A DNA stretch of 64,000 nt, taken from positions 1,054,001 to 1,118,000 of the forward strand of contig NZ_CP016170.1 in the NCBI RefSeq assembly GCF_001676705.1. Direction: 5' to 3'. The notes beneath the pieces were generated by a model. The model saw nothing but the letters and a program-made list of their open reading frames with translations. It had not been told where the DNA came from and searched no databases. Within the stretch, counting starts at the first letter, position 1. The number at the start of each line of letters is the position of its first letter. The DNA comes from Bordetella bronchialis. Lineage in GTDB: Bacteria > Pseudomonadota > Gammaproteobacteria > Burkholderiales > Burkholderiaceae_B. Shown one piece after another: positions 47,401 to 56,447 of the stretch. A program made the position numbers and the translations under genes.

Positions 47401-48901
47401 CGGCGGGGTCCATCACGATGGGCCGGCCCCATTCGCGGTCGGTCTCGCCCGGCCATTTGTTGGTGGCGTCCAGGCCCATCTTGCCCCCCAGGCCGGAAAC
47501 CGGCGAGGCGAAATCCAGGTAATCGATGGGCGTGCGTTCCACCAGCGTGGTGTCCCGCACCGGGTCCATGCGCGTGGTCATGGCCCACACCACTTCCTTC
47601 CAGTCGCGCGGATTGACGTCTTCGTCCACCACCACGATGAACTTGGTGTACATGAACTGGCGCAGCACGCTCCACAGCCCGAACATGACGCGCTTGGCAT
47701 GGCCGGCGTACTGCTTGCGGATGGACACGACGGCCAGCCGGTAGCTGCAGCCTTCCGGCGGCAGGTAGAAATCGACGATTTCCGGCAATTGCCGGCGTAG
47801 CAGCGGGACGAAGACCTCGTTCAGCGCCACGCCCAGCACGGCCGGCTCGTCGGGCGGCTTGCCCGTGTAGGTGGAGTGGTAGATGGGGTCGCGGCGCATT
47901 GTGATGCGGTCCACCGTGAAAACCGGGAACCAGTCGCGCTCGTTGTAGTAGCCGGTGTGGTCGCCGTAGGGGCCTTCCAGGGCCATCTCGTAGCCCGTCG
48001 CCGGCGGCGGCGCCACGCCGTCGGGCACCGTGGGCGCCACCGCGCGCGGGTCGGTGGAAGGCAGCAGGTGGCCTTCCAGCACGATTTCCGCGTAGGCCGG
48101 CACGGACAAGTCGCTGCCGATCGCCTTGGCCACCTCGGTGCGCGAGCCGCGCAGCAGGCCGGCGAACTGGTATTCCGACAAGGTATCGGGCACCGGCGTG
48201 ACGGCGCCCAGGATGGTCGCGGGATCGGCGCCCAGCGCCACGGCAATCGGGAAGGGCTGGCCCGGGTGGGCCTGCGCGTGTTCGCGGAAATCGAGCGCGC
48301 CGCCCCGGTGGGACAGCCAGCGCATGATCAGCTTGTTGCGGCCGACCGGCTGCTGGCGGTAGATGCCCAGGTTCTGGCGCCGCGCGCGGGGGCCCTTGGT
48401 GATCACCAGGCCCCAGGTCAGCAGCGGCGCCACATCGCCCGGCCAGCAAGTCTGCAAGGGCAGGCGGGCCAGGTCCACGTCGTCGCCTTCCAGCACGATC
48501 TCCTGGCAGGCCGGACCGCGCACTGTCCTGGGGCTCATGTCCCATAGCGCCGCCTTCAGCATCGCTACCTTGGCGAAGGCGTCCCGCAGGCCCTTGGGCG
48601 GTTCGGGCTCGCGCAGCGAGGCCAGCAGTTCCCCCGTATCGCGCAAGGCCTCGACCTGGTCGGCGCCCATGCCCCACGCGACGCGTCGCGGCGTACCGAA
48701 CAGATTCGCCAGCACCGGCATGCCGGCGGGCCGGTCCAGATGGCGAGCCTGTTCGAACAGCAAGGCAGGGCCGCCCGCGCGCAGGACGCGGTCCGCGATT
48801 TCGGTCATTTCCAGGTGCGTCGAGACCGGCGCGGCGATGCGTTTGAGGTCGCCACGCGATTCGAGTTGGGCGATGAAATCTCTTAAATCTCGGTACTTCA
48901 C
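47357..48901 (-). CDS. ubiD: 4-hydroxy-3-polyprenylbenzoate decarboxylase UbiD
   Basis: A 514-residue prenylated-FMN decarboxylase of ubiquinone biosynthesis. It has the family N-terminus [55 protein letters not shown], the glutamate-bearing [10 protein letters not shown], and [17 protein letters not shown] near the C-terminus. Needs UbiX-made prFMN, which is not in this window. Divergent from the lytic transglycosylase; the spacer carries an exact palindrome. Confidence 0.97.
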   Translation of the reverse strand: MKYRDLRDFIAQLESRGDLKRIAAPVSTHLEMTEIADRVLRAGGPALLFEQARHLDRPAGMPVLANLFGTPRRVAWGMGADQVEALRDTGELLASLREPEPPKGLRDAFAKVAMLKAALWDMSPRTVRGPACQEIVLEGDDVDLARLPLQTCWPGDVAPLLTWGLVITKGPRARRQNLGIYRQQPVGRNKLIMRWLSHRGGALDFREHAQAHPGQPFPIAVALGADPATILGAVTPVPDTLSEYQFAGLLRGSRTEVAKAIGSDLSVPAYAEIVLEGHLLPSTDPRAVAPTVPDGVAPPPATGYEMALEGPYGDHTGYYNERDWFPVFTVDRITMRRDPIYHSTYTGKPPDEPAVLGVALNEVFVPLLRRQLPEIVDFYLPPEGCSYRLAVVSIRKQYAGHAKRVMFGLWSVLRQFMYTKFIVVVDEDVNPRDWKEVVWAMTTRMDPVRDTTLVERTPIDYLDFASPVSGLGGKMGLDATNKWPGETDREWGRPIVMDPAVKKKVDAMWGELGL

Positions 48902-48938
48902 GGAAGGCCTATGGGAGACGAAATGCGAATTCGCGGAA

Positions 48939-48958
48939 GTTAGGCAGAATTGCCTAAC
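48939..48958. promoter_or_regulatory. Exact palindrome between ubiD and transglycosylase genes
   Basis: GTTAGGCA (48939-48946) and TGCCTAAC (48951-48958) form an exact 8-base inverted repeat with a 4-base centre, in the AT-richer divergent spacer. It lies 38-57 bases upstream of the ubiD start and about 90 bases upstream of the transglycosylase start, a good place for an operator. No T-run follows, so it is not a terminator. Regulator unknown. Confidence 0.5.
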
Positions 48959-49045
48959 GTTGCATGTTATTTACGGGATTTGTTACATATGGGAAGGCCA
49001 TAAGAGGTTAACATCCCCTTCCCTTTAAAACGCAGGAGGTCACCA

Positions 49046-49909
49046 ATGCCTTATGCGTCAGTGGCCAATTACCCCTTATTCCGGCAATTGGCACAAGGCG
49101 TTCACCGCTATCTCGGCGAATGGCTGCGCATCTGTTCGGTTTATCTGGGCATCGCGGTCATCGTCACCGTAAGCATGGGTCTGGCTTTGCCCGGTCTGCG
49201 GGACCAGGCGCTGCAGGTACACAAGGCACTGCTCGCCGCCCTGGCGCCCGCGACGGTTCCGCCCGCCGGTTCCGACAGCGCCTATGCCGATGCGGATGCC
49301 CTGGGCGATGCCGACGACGGTGTCGGCACCGCGGCGGACCGCTCAGCCAGCGCCGTCGCCCTTGCCGTCCCGGAAACGAGCAACAACGCAACCGCTTTCC
49401 TGACGCCCTTGCCGCATCCGGAGACCAAGCCGGCGGCGCGGTCGGACGCCGTCAGCAATGCGCAAACCGAAGCGCTGCGCAACTATATCTCGCGCAAGTA
49501 CAAGGTCGCGTCCGACGCCACCGCGGTGCTCGTCAATACCGCGTACAAGGTCGGGCGGGACTTGAAGGTCGATCCCTTGCTGCTGCTGGCCGTCATTGCC
49601 GTCGAATCGCGCTACAACCCCTTCGCCGAGAGCAGCGTGGGGGCGCAAGGCCTGATGCAGGTGATGACCAGCGTGCACCAGTCCAAGTTCGACGCCTATG
49701 GCAAGAAGGGCGCGCTGGATCCCGTGGCCAATATCCGCGTCGGCGCCGGCATCCTGAAGGACTGCATCAAGCGCCGCGGCTCCGTGCCGGGCGGCCTGGC
49801 CTGCTACGTGGGAGCCAGCGGCCCCAACGATGGCGGCTACGGCGACAAAGTACAGGCCGAGCGTCGCCGCCTGGCCTTGGCGTCCGGCATTCCGCTGGCG
49901 CGGGACTGA
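49046..49909 (+). CDS. Lytic murein transglycosylase, SLT domain
   Basis: A 287-residue membrane-anchored lytic transglycosylase. One N-terminal helix (residues 30-50, VYLGIAVIVTVSMGLALPGL) is followed by an Ala/Asp-rich linker and the SLT domain (about 150-260), with catalytic Glu in LAVIAVESRYNPFAESSVGAQGLMQVM, the invariant AxGLMQ turn, and RVGAGILKDCIKRRG. Cuts peptidoglycan strands to anhydro-muropeptides. A strong GCAGGAGG ribosome site precedes the ATG. Two cysteines in the SLT domain could form a disulfide. Confidence 0.93.
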   Translation: MPYASVANYPLFRQLAQGVHRYLGEWLRICSVYLGIAVIVTVSMGLALPGLRDQALQVHKALLAALAPATVPPAGSDSAYADADALGDADDGVGTAADRSASAVALAVPETSNNATAFLTPLPHPETKPAARSDAVSNAQTEALRNYISRKYKVASDATAVLVNTAYKVGRDLKVDPLLLLAVIAVESRYNPFAESSVGAQGLMQVMTSVHQSKFDAYGKKGALDPVANIRVGAGILKDCIKRRGSVPGGLACYVGASGPNDGGYGDKVQAERRRLALASGIPLARD

Positions 49910-49968
49910 GCGACGGCGTGGTGGGCGGGGCGGTCCTCAACCGCGCCGGTTCTTGATCGCGCCGGTTT

Positions 49969-51138
49969 TCAGCCGCACAGGCCCTTCAGAAATCCGTCGA
50001 TGCGGTCCACCGCCGCTTCCAGCCGGTCCATGCCCGTCGTATAGGCGAAACGCATGGTGCGGCTGGCATGCGCGGGGCCGAAATCCAGCCCCGGGACCGC
50101 GGCGACTCCGGCTTCGTGCAGCAGCCGCATGGCGAAATCCGTGCTGTCCATGCCCCATTTCGACACGTCGGCATAGATGTAGAAGGCGCCGTCCGGCTTG
50201 ACGGGCACGGCTATCCCCAGGCGCTGGAAGGCGTCCAGTAGGAAATCGCGGCGCTGCTGGAAGGCCAGGCGGCGCGTTTCGTACAGCGCGAGCGTGTCGG
50301 GTTGGAAGCAGGCCAGGGCGGCATGCTGGGCCAGGGTGGGGGCGCAGATGGCCAGGCTGGCGGCCATTTTTTCTACCGTGGCTACCATGGGCTGGGGCAC
50401 GATCAACCAGCCCAGCCGCCACCCCGTCATGTTGAAGTACTTGGAAAAGCTGTTGATGACGATGACCTCGTCATCCAGCGCCAGCGCCGACCGCGGCGCG
50501 CCGTCGTAGGACAGCGCCAGGTAGATTTCGTCCATCAGCGTGTAGCCGCCGCGCCGGCGGGTTTCCGCCAGCAGTTCGGCCAGTTCGGCCTGCGCAACCG
50601 AGGTCCCCGTCGGATTGCTGGGCGAGGCGATGATGGCGCCGCGCGTGCGCGCGGTCCAGTGTTCCCGCAGGTCCGCCGCGGACAGCTGGAAGCGCTTGGC
50701 CGGCGTGCTCGGAATGAGCCGCGGCCGGCCGCCGGCGGCCAGTACGAAGTTGCTGTTCGCGGGATAGGATGGGTCGGGCATCAGGACTTCGTCGCCCGGG
50801 TTGACCAGCGCCGCGCAAGCCAGCGACAGCGCGCCGGAGGCGCCGGCCGTGACGATGACGCGCGCGGGATCGACGTGCGCGCCGAAACGGGCATAGAACC
50901 CGGCGATGGCTTCGCGCAGCGCGGACAGTCCCGCCGGGGCGCTATAGCCGCTCAGCCCGGCGCTGGCGGCGCGTTCCAGCGCTTCCAGCACCGCGGGCGG
51001 CGCGGTAAAGTCCGGTTCGCCGATGCCCAGGCTGATAATGTCCCGGCCCGATGCCTGCAGTGCCTGCGCCTGCTTGAACATCTCAACGGCATGGAAGGTC
51101 AGGAACTCGTGGGTACGGTCGGCGAGCGGGTACAGCAT
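49969..51138 (-). CDS. Pyridoxal-phosphate aminotransferase (class I/II)
   Basis: A 389-residue fold-type I aminotransferase of the aspartate/aromatic type. It shows GIGEPDFTAPPAVLEALERAA, GASGALSLACAALVNPGDEV, SPSNPTGTSVAQAELAELL, PLP lysine in INSFSKYFNMTGWRLGWLI, and the C-terminal arginine in ASRTMRFAYTTGMDRLEAAV. The substrate is uncertain. It is divergent from the FAD-oxidase-like gene with only 47 bases between starts. Confidence 0.94.
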   Translation of the reverse strand: MLYPLADRTHEFLTFHAVEMFKQAQALQASGRDIISLGIGEPDFTAPPAVLEALERAASAGLSGYSAPAGLSALREAIAGFYARFGAHVDPARVIVTAGASGALSLACAALVNPGDEVLMPDPSYPANSNFVLAAGGRPRLIPSTPAKRFQLSAADLREHWTARTRGAIIASPSNPTGTSVAQAELAELLAETRRRGGYTLMDEIYLALSYDGAPRSALALDDEVIVINSFSKYFNMTGWRLGWLIVPQPMVATVEKMAASLAICAPTLAQHAALACFQPDTLALYETRRLAFQQRRDFLLDAFQRLGIAVPVKPDGAFYIYADVSKWGMDSTDFAMRLLHEAGVAAVPGLDFGPAHASRTMRFAYTTGMDRLEAAVDRIDGFLKGLCG

Positions 51139-51185
51139 ACGGATTCTGTCGGCAGTTGGCGGATAGGAAGGAAAGGATTGTAGTC

Positions 51186-52151
51186 ATGCAGCCATCGCGA
51201 CGGGCGTTTCTTCTTGGGCGATCGACGCCGCGCACGCCGTGGCAGGCCTTTTGCCACAGCCTGCGCCGCGCCTGCGACGGCGAGCTGAAGCTGCTGCCGG
51301 CATCGGATCCGGATGGCCAGGGCTCGCGCATGCCGGCCGGGGCATCCCAGGCACCCCAGGCGCGCTGGACGCCCCGGACCGCGGCCGACGTGCGGCAGGC
51401 GCGCGCGCTGTGCGCGGAGCATGGCGTGCAGCTGGCGCTGGCGGACAGCGCCGCCGCCGTCGAGGGACGGCCGGTGCTGTGGGTGGATCCGCGCCGCCTG
51501 GACGCCCTGGTGCGGGAAACGGGCGCGCGGGCGCGCTGGCGTGCCGGTCCCGGCGTGACGCTGGGCGCGCTCGCGCAGGCCGGCTTGCGGCAGTTCGCGG
51601 GGCAGGAGGCCGGGCGCACCGTGGCGGCCTGGCTGGCGGATCGGCATGCCGCGGCATGGCCCGCGGGCCGCGCGGACCTTTCCGGCATCTATGCGGCCGA
51701 TGTGCTGCTGGCGGACGGGGTGGCCGACACCCTGGGACCTTTCGGCGCCGATGACGGCTGGCCGCTGCGCAGCGCGGCACTGCAGCAATTGGTGCCCACG
51801 CTGTTTCGCCTGGCATCCGGGCCGGAGGCGCAATGGTGCGCGGCGCAATCGGCCTGGCCTGCCCGGTACCGGCTCGACGCCTTGCTGCCCGTGCCGCCGG
51901 CCTCGACGAATCTGGCGCGCATGTTGCACGGCCACGGCGGCACGCTGGCATGGCTGGAAAGCCTGATTCTGGAAGTGCCGCCTGCCGGGCGCATCGCGGC
52001 GCATGGCGATCATGCCGGCGATGCGGCTCCCGCCGAAGACAGCGAAACCACGCGGTTGCCGCCGGGATTGCCGCCGGCGCAAGCGCGGGCGCTGGACCGG
52101 CGGATCAAGGACAGCTTCGATCCCGCCGGCCTGTTTCCCGAGCCCTTCTGA
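51186..52151 (+). CDS. Degenerate FAD-oxidase-like protein (GlcE-like ends)
   Basis: A 321-residue protein whose C-terminus LDRRIKDSFDPAGLFPEPF matches the closing motif of FAD-linked oxidases such as GlcE, and whose middle (ADVRQARALCAEHGVQLAL, RLDALVRETGARARWRAGPGVTLGALAQAGL) follows the order of the FAD-binding type 4 domain. However the glycine-rich pyrophosphate loop normally after the first strand is not recognisable (ALADSAAAVEG instead), so flavin binding is doubtful. The N-terminus has a twin-arginine look (SRRAFLLG) but no hydrophobic core behind it. ATG 51186 is chosen over an upstream open frame. Could be a partner or decayed paralogue of a glycolate-oxidase-like enzyme. Confidence 0.65.
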   Translation: MQPSRRAFLLGRSTPRTPWQAFCHSLRRACDGELKLLPASDPDGQGSRMPAGASQAPQARWTPRTAADVRQARALCAEHGVQLALADSAAAVEGRPVLWVDPRRLDALVRETGARARWRAGPGVTLGALAQAGLRQFAGQEAGRTVAAWLADRHAAAWPAGRADLSGIYAADVLLADGVADTLGPFGADDGWPLRSAALQQLVPTLFRLASGPEAQWCAAQSAWPARYRLDALLPVPPASTNLARMLHGHGGTLAWLESLILEVPPAGRIAAHGDHAGDAAPAEDSETTRLPPGLPPAQARALDRRIKDSFDPAGLFPEPF

Positions 52152-52488
52152 AGCGCGATGCCATGCGAGGCACCGCGATGCTCGCGCCGGAAGCGGCCAG
52201 CAGCGGGCAAGGCCGATCGCGCCGTATGCGGCGTGTGCGCGGGCCTCGCCACGCCACGCGCCATCGCACATCCGGGACCGGATAGCGTGAGCGGAGTAAG
52301 ATAAAAGACTTTGCAGATGTAAGAAACGGTGGGCCGCCCAGGCATGGGGGCATCGTTTCTTCGTGGCGCGGGATCGCGCGACGGCAGCGCAATGGCAGGT
52401 TTTCGCGCGGTTTCCAGCACCCAACGCCGCAAGGGACTAGAATCCTGCGTTTTCGGTTTTCAACTTTCTTCACACGTATCAAGCCATC
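52152..52488. promoter_or_regulatory. maeB upstream region with long inverted repeat
   Basis: A 337-base gene-free stretch before maeB. AAGAAACG (52321-52328) and CGTTTCTT (52354-52361) form an exact 8-base inverted repeat about 25 bases apart. A plausible -10 box (TAAGAT) lies at about 52297-52302, just ahead of it. A second -10-like TAGAAT sits at about 52438. No good Shine-Dalgarno precedes the maeB ATG. The repeat could be an operator or a leader hairpin. Confidence 0.4.
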
Positions 52489-54777
52489 ATGGACGCCAAT
52501 CTTCGCAAGGCCGCGCTCGAATATCACGAGCAGGGCCGCCCCGGCAAGATCTCGGTCACGCCGACCAAGCAACTGACCAACCAGCGCGATCTGGCCCTGG
52601 CCTACACGCCCGGCGTCGCGGCCGCCTGCGAAGAAATCGTCACCGATCCGGTGAATGCCTACCGCTACACCAGCCGCGGCAACCTCGTGGGCGTGATCTC
52701 CAACGGCACGGCGGTGCTGGGCCTGGGCAACATCGGCGCCCTGGCGTCCAAGCCCGTGATGGAAGGCAAGGCGGTCCTCTTCAAGAAGTTCGCCGGCCTG
52801 GATGTGTTCGACATCGAAATCAGCGAGACCGATCCCGACAAGCTCGTGGAAATCATCGCTGGCCTGGAGCCCACCTTCGGCGGTATCAACCTCGAGGACA
52901 TCAAGGCGCCGGAATGCTTCGTCGTCGAGCGCAAGCTGCGCGAGCGGATGAAGATCCCCGTCTTCCATGACGACCAGCACGGCACGGCCATCACCGTCTG
53001 TGCGGCCTTCATCAACGGCCTGAAGGTCGTCGGCAAGGACATCGGCAAGGTCAAGGTGGTGACATCGGGCGCGGGCGCCGCGGCCCTGGCCTGCCTGGAA
53101 CTGATGGTCGACCTGGGCCTGCCCATCGAGAACATCTGGGTCACCGACATCGAAGGCGTGGTCTACGAAGGCCGTACCGCGCTGATGGATCCGGACAAGG
53201 CCCGCTTCGCGCGCAAGACGGACCTGCGCAAGCTGGCCGAGGTCATCGAAGGCGCCGACGTCTTCCTGGGCCTGTCGGCGGGCAACGTGCTCAAGCCCGA
53301 TATGGTGGCCGCGATGGCACCGCGTCCGCTGATCCTGGCGCTGGCCAACCCCACGCCGGAAGTCCTGCCCGAAGTGGTCAAGAGCGTGCGCGACGACGCC
53401 GTCATGGCCACCGGCCGGTCGGACTATCCGAACCAGGTCAACAACGTGCTGTGCTTCCCGTACATTTTCCGGGGCGCGCTGGACGTCGGCGCCACGACCA
53501 TCACGCGCGGCATGGAAAAGGCCGCCGTCTATGCCATCGCCAAGCTGGCCCAGGAAGAACAGAGCGAAGTCGTGGCCGCCGCCTATGGCACCTTCGACCT
53601 CTGCTTCGGCCCGGAATACTTCATTCCCAAGCCCTTCGATCCGCGCTTGATCGTGCGCATCGCGCCGGCCGTGGCCAAGGCCGCGATGGAAGAAGGCGTG
53701 GCCACGCGTCCGCTGGCCGACATGGACGGCTACATCGAGCAGCTGCAGCAGTTCGTGTACCACTCCGGCGCCTTCATGAAGCCGGTGTACGCGGCGTCCA
53801 AGCGCCTGGTGCGCGAAGGCGGCAAGGCCCGCGTCGTCTTCACCGAGGGCGAAGACGAGCGCGTGCTGCGCGCCGTGCAGGTGGTGGTGGACGAAGGCCT
53901 GGCCAAGCCCATTCTGGTGGGCCGTCCGGCCGTGCTGGCGGCGCGCATCGAGCGCCTGGGCCTGCGCATCCGCCTGGGCGAGGACGTGGAAGTCACCAAT
54001 CCCGAGTACGACGAGCGCTTCCATCGCTACTGGACGACGTATTGGGAATTGATGTGCCGCCGTGGCATCACCAAGGAAATGGCCCGCGTGGAAATGCGCC
54101 GCCGCCTGACGCTGATCGGCGCGATGATGGTGCACCTGGGCGATGCGGACGCCATGATCTGCGGCACGGTGGGCGCGTACGCCGACCACCTGCGCTTCGT
54201 CGACGAAGTCATCGGCAAGCGTCCCGGCTGCAATGTCTATGCCGCCATGAGCATCCTGCTGCTGGCCGAGCGCACCGTCGTGCTGGTGGATACGCACATC
54301 AACGAGGATCCCAGCGCCGAGCAGATCGCGGAATTCACCATCGCGGCTGCCCAGGAAATGAGCCGCCTGAACGTGGCGCCCAAGGTGGCGTTGCTGTCGC
54401 GCTCCAATTTCGGTTCGGGCAGCTCCTCGTCCGGCGAGAAAATGCGCGCCGCGCTGCAGCTGGTGCGCGATCGCGCGCCGGAAATCGAAATCGACGGCGA
54501 AATGCACGGCGATTGCGCGCTGGACGAAGAGCTGCGCCTGCGCATCCTGCCGTCCTCCACGCTGAAGGGCACCGCCAACCTGCTGGTCTGCCCCAACGTC
54601 GATTCGGGCAATATCGCGTACAACCTGCTGAAGACTGCCGCCGGCGGGAATGTGGCGGTGGGTCCTTTCCTGCTGGGGGCCAATGCGCCGGTACACATTC
54701 TTACGTCCAGTTCCACGGTGCGCCGCATCGTCAACATGACCGCGCTGGCGGTGGTGGACGCGAACAACCGCCGCTAG
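52489..54777 (+). CDS. maeB: NADP-dependent malic enzyme with C-terminal phosphotransacetylase-like domain
   Basis: A 762-residue MaeB: malate + NADP to pyruvate + CO2. Malic-enzyme part at about 1-430 with [39 protein letters not shown], and the nucleotide-binding [21 protein letters not shown]. The C-terminal about 430-762 is phosphotransacetylase-like ([46 protein letters not shown]), which in this family acts as a regulatory, usually non-catalytic, module responding to acetyl-CoA. Followed by a strong terminator. Confidence 0.97.
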   Translation: MDANLRKAALEYHEQGRPGKISVTPTKQLTNQRDLALAYTPGVAAACEEIVTDPVNAYRYTSRGNLVGVISNGTAVLGLGNIGALASKPVMEGKAVLFKKFAGLDVFDIEISETDPDKLVEIIAGLEPTFGGINLEDIKAPECFVVERKLRERMKIPVFHDDQHGTAITVCAAFINGLKVVGKDIGKVKVVTSGAGAAALACLELMVDLGLPIENIWVTDIEGVVYEGRTALMDPDKARFARKTDLRKLAEVIEGADVFLGLSAGNVLKPDMVAAMAPRPLILALANPTPEVLPEVVKSVRDDAVMATGRSDYPNQVNNVLCFPYIFRGALDVGATTITRGMEKAAVYAIAKLAQEEQSEVVAAAYGTFDLCFGPEYFIPKPFDPRLIVRIAPAVAKAAMEEGVATRPLADMDGYIEQLQQFVYHSGAFMKPVYAASKRLVREGGKARVVFTEGEDERVLRAVQVVVDEGLAKPILVGRPAVLAARIERLGLRIRLGEDVEVTNPEYDERFHRYWTTYWELMCRRGITKEMARVEMRRRLTLIGAMMVHLGDADAMICGTVGAYADHLRFVDEVIGKRPGCNVYAAMSILLLAERTVVLVDTHINEDPSAEQIAEFTIAAAQEMSRLNVAPKVALLSRSNFGSGSSSSGEKMRAALQLVRDRAPEIEIDGEMHGDCALDEELRLRILPSSTLKGTANLLVCPNVDSGNIAYNLLKTAAGGNVAVGPFLLGANAPVHILTSSSTVRRIVNMTALAVVDANNRR

Positions 54778-54797
54778 TCCGGGCGGCTGGGCACGAC

Positions 54798-54840
54798 GGG
54801 CCGGAGACCGCGGGCGCAAGCCCCGGTCTCCGGCCCTTTT
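54798..54840 (+). terminator. Rho-independent terminator after maeB
   Basis: Exact 13-base inverted repeat GGGCCGGAGACCG / CGGTCTCCGGCCC with a 13-base loop, followed by TTTT. It lies 21 bases after the maeB stop. Confidence 0.9.
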
Positions 54841-55016
54841 CATTGCGTCGGTCTTCGGTGTATCTTCCGAAACCACGGTGCCGACCGTGGATAGCCCGTG
54901 TATGGGAATGCCGCAAAATCATGGCGCAATGCGATTGATCGATCCGCTTTATGCCGATACGATGCAGCGTATTCCGCGGATGGGTCGCGGTGGCTTTTTT
55001 TGCAGGAGGTCCGAGC

Positions 55017-55481
55017 ATGGCCAGAACCGGTCAGCCCGCATTGCAACGCCAGTTGCAGCGTGGCGGTGAGCTCGATGCTGCTGCGCTGGATAGGCAATCC
55101 GTGGTGGAGGCTGCCGGCGAATTGCGCGCGGCCTTGTATGTCGCCGACTGCGACCGCGCCCGCAGCCGCTCGGCTGTCTTCCGCGCCATCGCCAAGGCGG
55201 TGGACTTCCCGATGCATTTCCGCAGTTTCGACGAACTCTCGGATTGCCTCTCCGACACCGTGCTCGATCAGAAGGTCGGCGTCGTGCTGTGGCTGCACAA
55301 GCTGCATTCCGGCGATCCGGCCCTGGAAGAAGACGCCGCGCACATCGTCTCCATCTGCCAGGACGTCACCGAATACGCGCGCGAAAACGGCCGGCTGTTC
55401 GCCTATATCGTCGAGCATGCCGGCGCCCATCCCGCGGCCGAGCCCGGCGTTGCCGCGGCGCCCTACGGCGAAGCGGACTAG
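55017..55481 (+). CDS. Barstar-family protein (RNase inhibitor-like), orphan
   Basis: A 154-residue protein with a barstar-like domain in its C-terminal two thirds: RAALYVADCDRARSRSAVFRAIAKAVDFPMHFRSFDELSDCLSD, where the DCD..RS..V..AIAxAxxFPxxFxxxxDxLxDCL spacing is the family pattern and the acidic helix after FPMHFRSFDEL is the RNase-contacting face. Barstar neutralises barnase-type RNases. No barnase-like gene is adjacent, so the partner is elsewhere or it has another role. A strong GCAGGAGG ribosome site is 7 bases from ATG 55017. The first ~50 residues are an extra basic/Gln-rich extension. Convergent with rsmE, 10 bases between stops. Confidence 0.9.
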   Translation: MARTGQPALQRQLQRGGELDAAALDRQSVVEAAGELRAALYVADCDRARSRSAVFRAIAKAVDFPMHFRSFDELSDCLSDTVLDQKVGVVLWLHKLHSGDPALEEDAAHIVSICQDVTEYARENGRLFAYIVEHAGAHPAAEPGVAAAPYGEAD

Positions 55482-55491
55482 CCCCGGGGAT

Positions 55492-56250
55492 TCAAGGCGC
55501 CCGCGCCGCCGCGGGCTGCTCCCAGCCCAACAGCGCCGTCGCCGCCGCCACCAGCGCCAGGCCGGCGGTCTCGGTGCGCAGCACACGCGGTCCGAAGCTT
55601 ACCGCCGCGACGCCGGCCTGGCGTGCCGCCGCTTGTTCCGCATCCGACCAGCCGCCTTCCGGGCCCACCAGCAGGGCAAGGGATCCGGCGCGGCGCGCGT
55701 CATCCAGGGCCGCATTCAGCGGCGCGCTGTCTTCCGGGTGGCATAACAGGCGCGGGCCGGCCGGCGGCGTATCCAGCCAGTGCGCCAGGCTGGCCACCGC
55801 GTCGATGCGCATCAGCCGGTTGCGTCCGCATTGCTCGCTGGCGGCCGCGGCCACGCGCCGCCAATGCGCCAGGCGCTTGTCCTGCCGTTCGCCGTTCAAT
55901 TGCAGGACGCTGCGCTGGGCGGCGATGGGCACCAGCCGCTCCACGCCAAGTTCCACCGCCTTTTCCACGATCCAGTCCATTTTGTCGCCCGAGGGCAAGC
56001 CCTGGACCAGGGTGATGCCCCCGCCCAGTTCGGCCTCGCGCGGATCGTGCGCGCCCAGCTCGGCGTGCACGGTCTTGCCGGCGATGCGCAGCGTGGCCGG
56101 ATATTCACCCCCGTTGCCGTCGAACAGGACCACCGTCTCGCCGTCGCGCAGCCGCAGCACCCGCGCGGCATGATGCGCGATGGCGTCCGGCAGTTCGATC
56201 CGGGCATGAGGCGAAAGCGCGAAGGGGCAATGGAAACGGGGGCTGGGCAT
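55492..56250 (-). CDS. rsmE: 16S rRNA (uracil-1498-N3)-methyltransferase
   Basis: A 252-residue SPOUT methyltransferase modifying U1498 of 16S rRNA. It has an N-terminal PUA-like part ([34 protein letters not shown]) and the C-terminal trefoil knot with [21 protein letters not shown] and [20 protein letters not shown] 56250 starts the family N-terminus MPSPRFH; the open frame upstream overlaps the tkt promoter. Convergent with the barstar gene. Confidence 0.95.
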   Translation of the reverse strand: MPSPRFHCPFALSPHARIELPDAIAHHAARVLRLRDGETVVLFDGNGGEYPATLRIAGKTVHAELGAHDPREAELGGGITLVQGLPSGDKMDWIVEKAVELGVERLVPIAAQRSVLQLNGERQDKRLAHWRRVAAAASEQCGRNRLMRIDAVASLAHWLDTPPAGPRLLCHPEDSAPLNAALDDARRAGSLALLVGPEGGWSDAEQAAARQAGVAAVSFGPRVLRTETAGLALVAAATALLGWEQPAAARAP

Positions 56251-56447
56251 GTCGGTGTCGTATAAGGGTTGCGCGGGGAATCTTACCGCCGCCCGCGCGC
56301 CGTCCATCGGATGGCCGGGCCGCACTAGGCCGCCCGCAGGATGCCCTGCCGCCGGAGGACCCCCGCCCGGATGCTAAAATCGTGAGCTCTTCAAACCCTA
56401 TGGCCGGCTTTTTTCGCGACCTTCGCCGGCAGACGAGCCCTTCCAGA

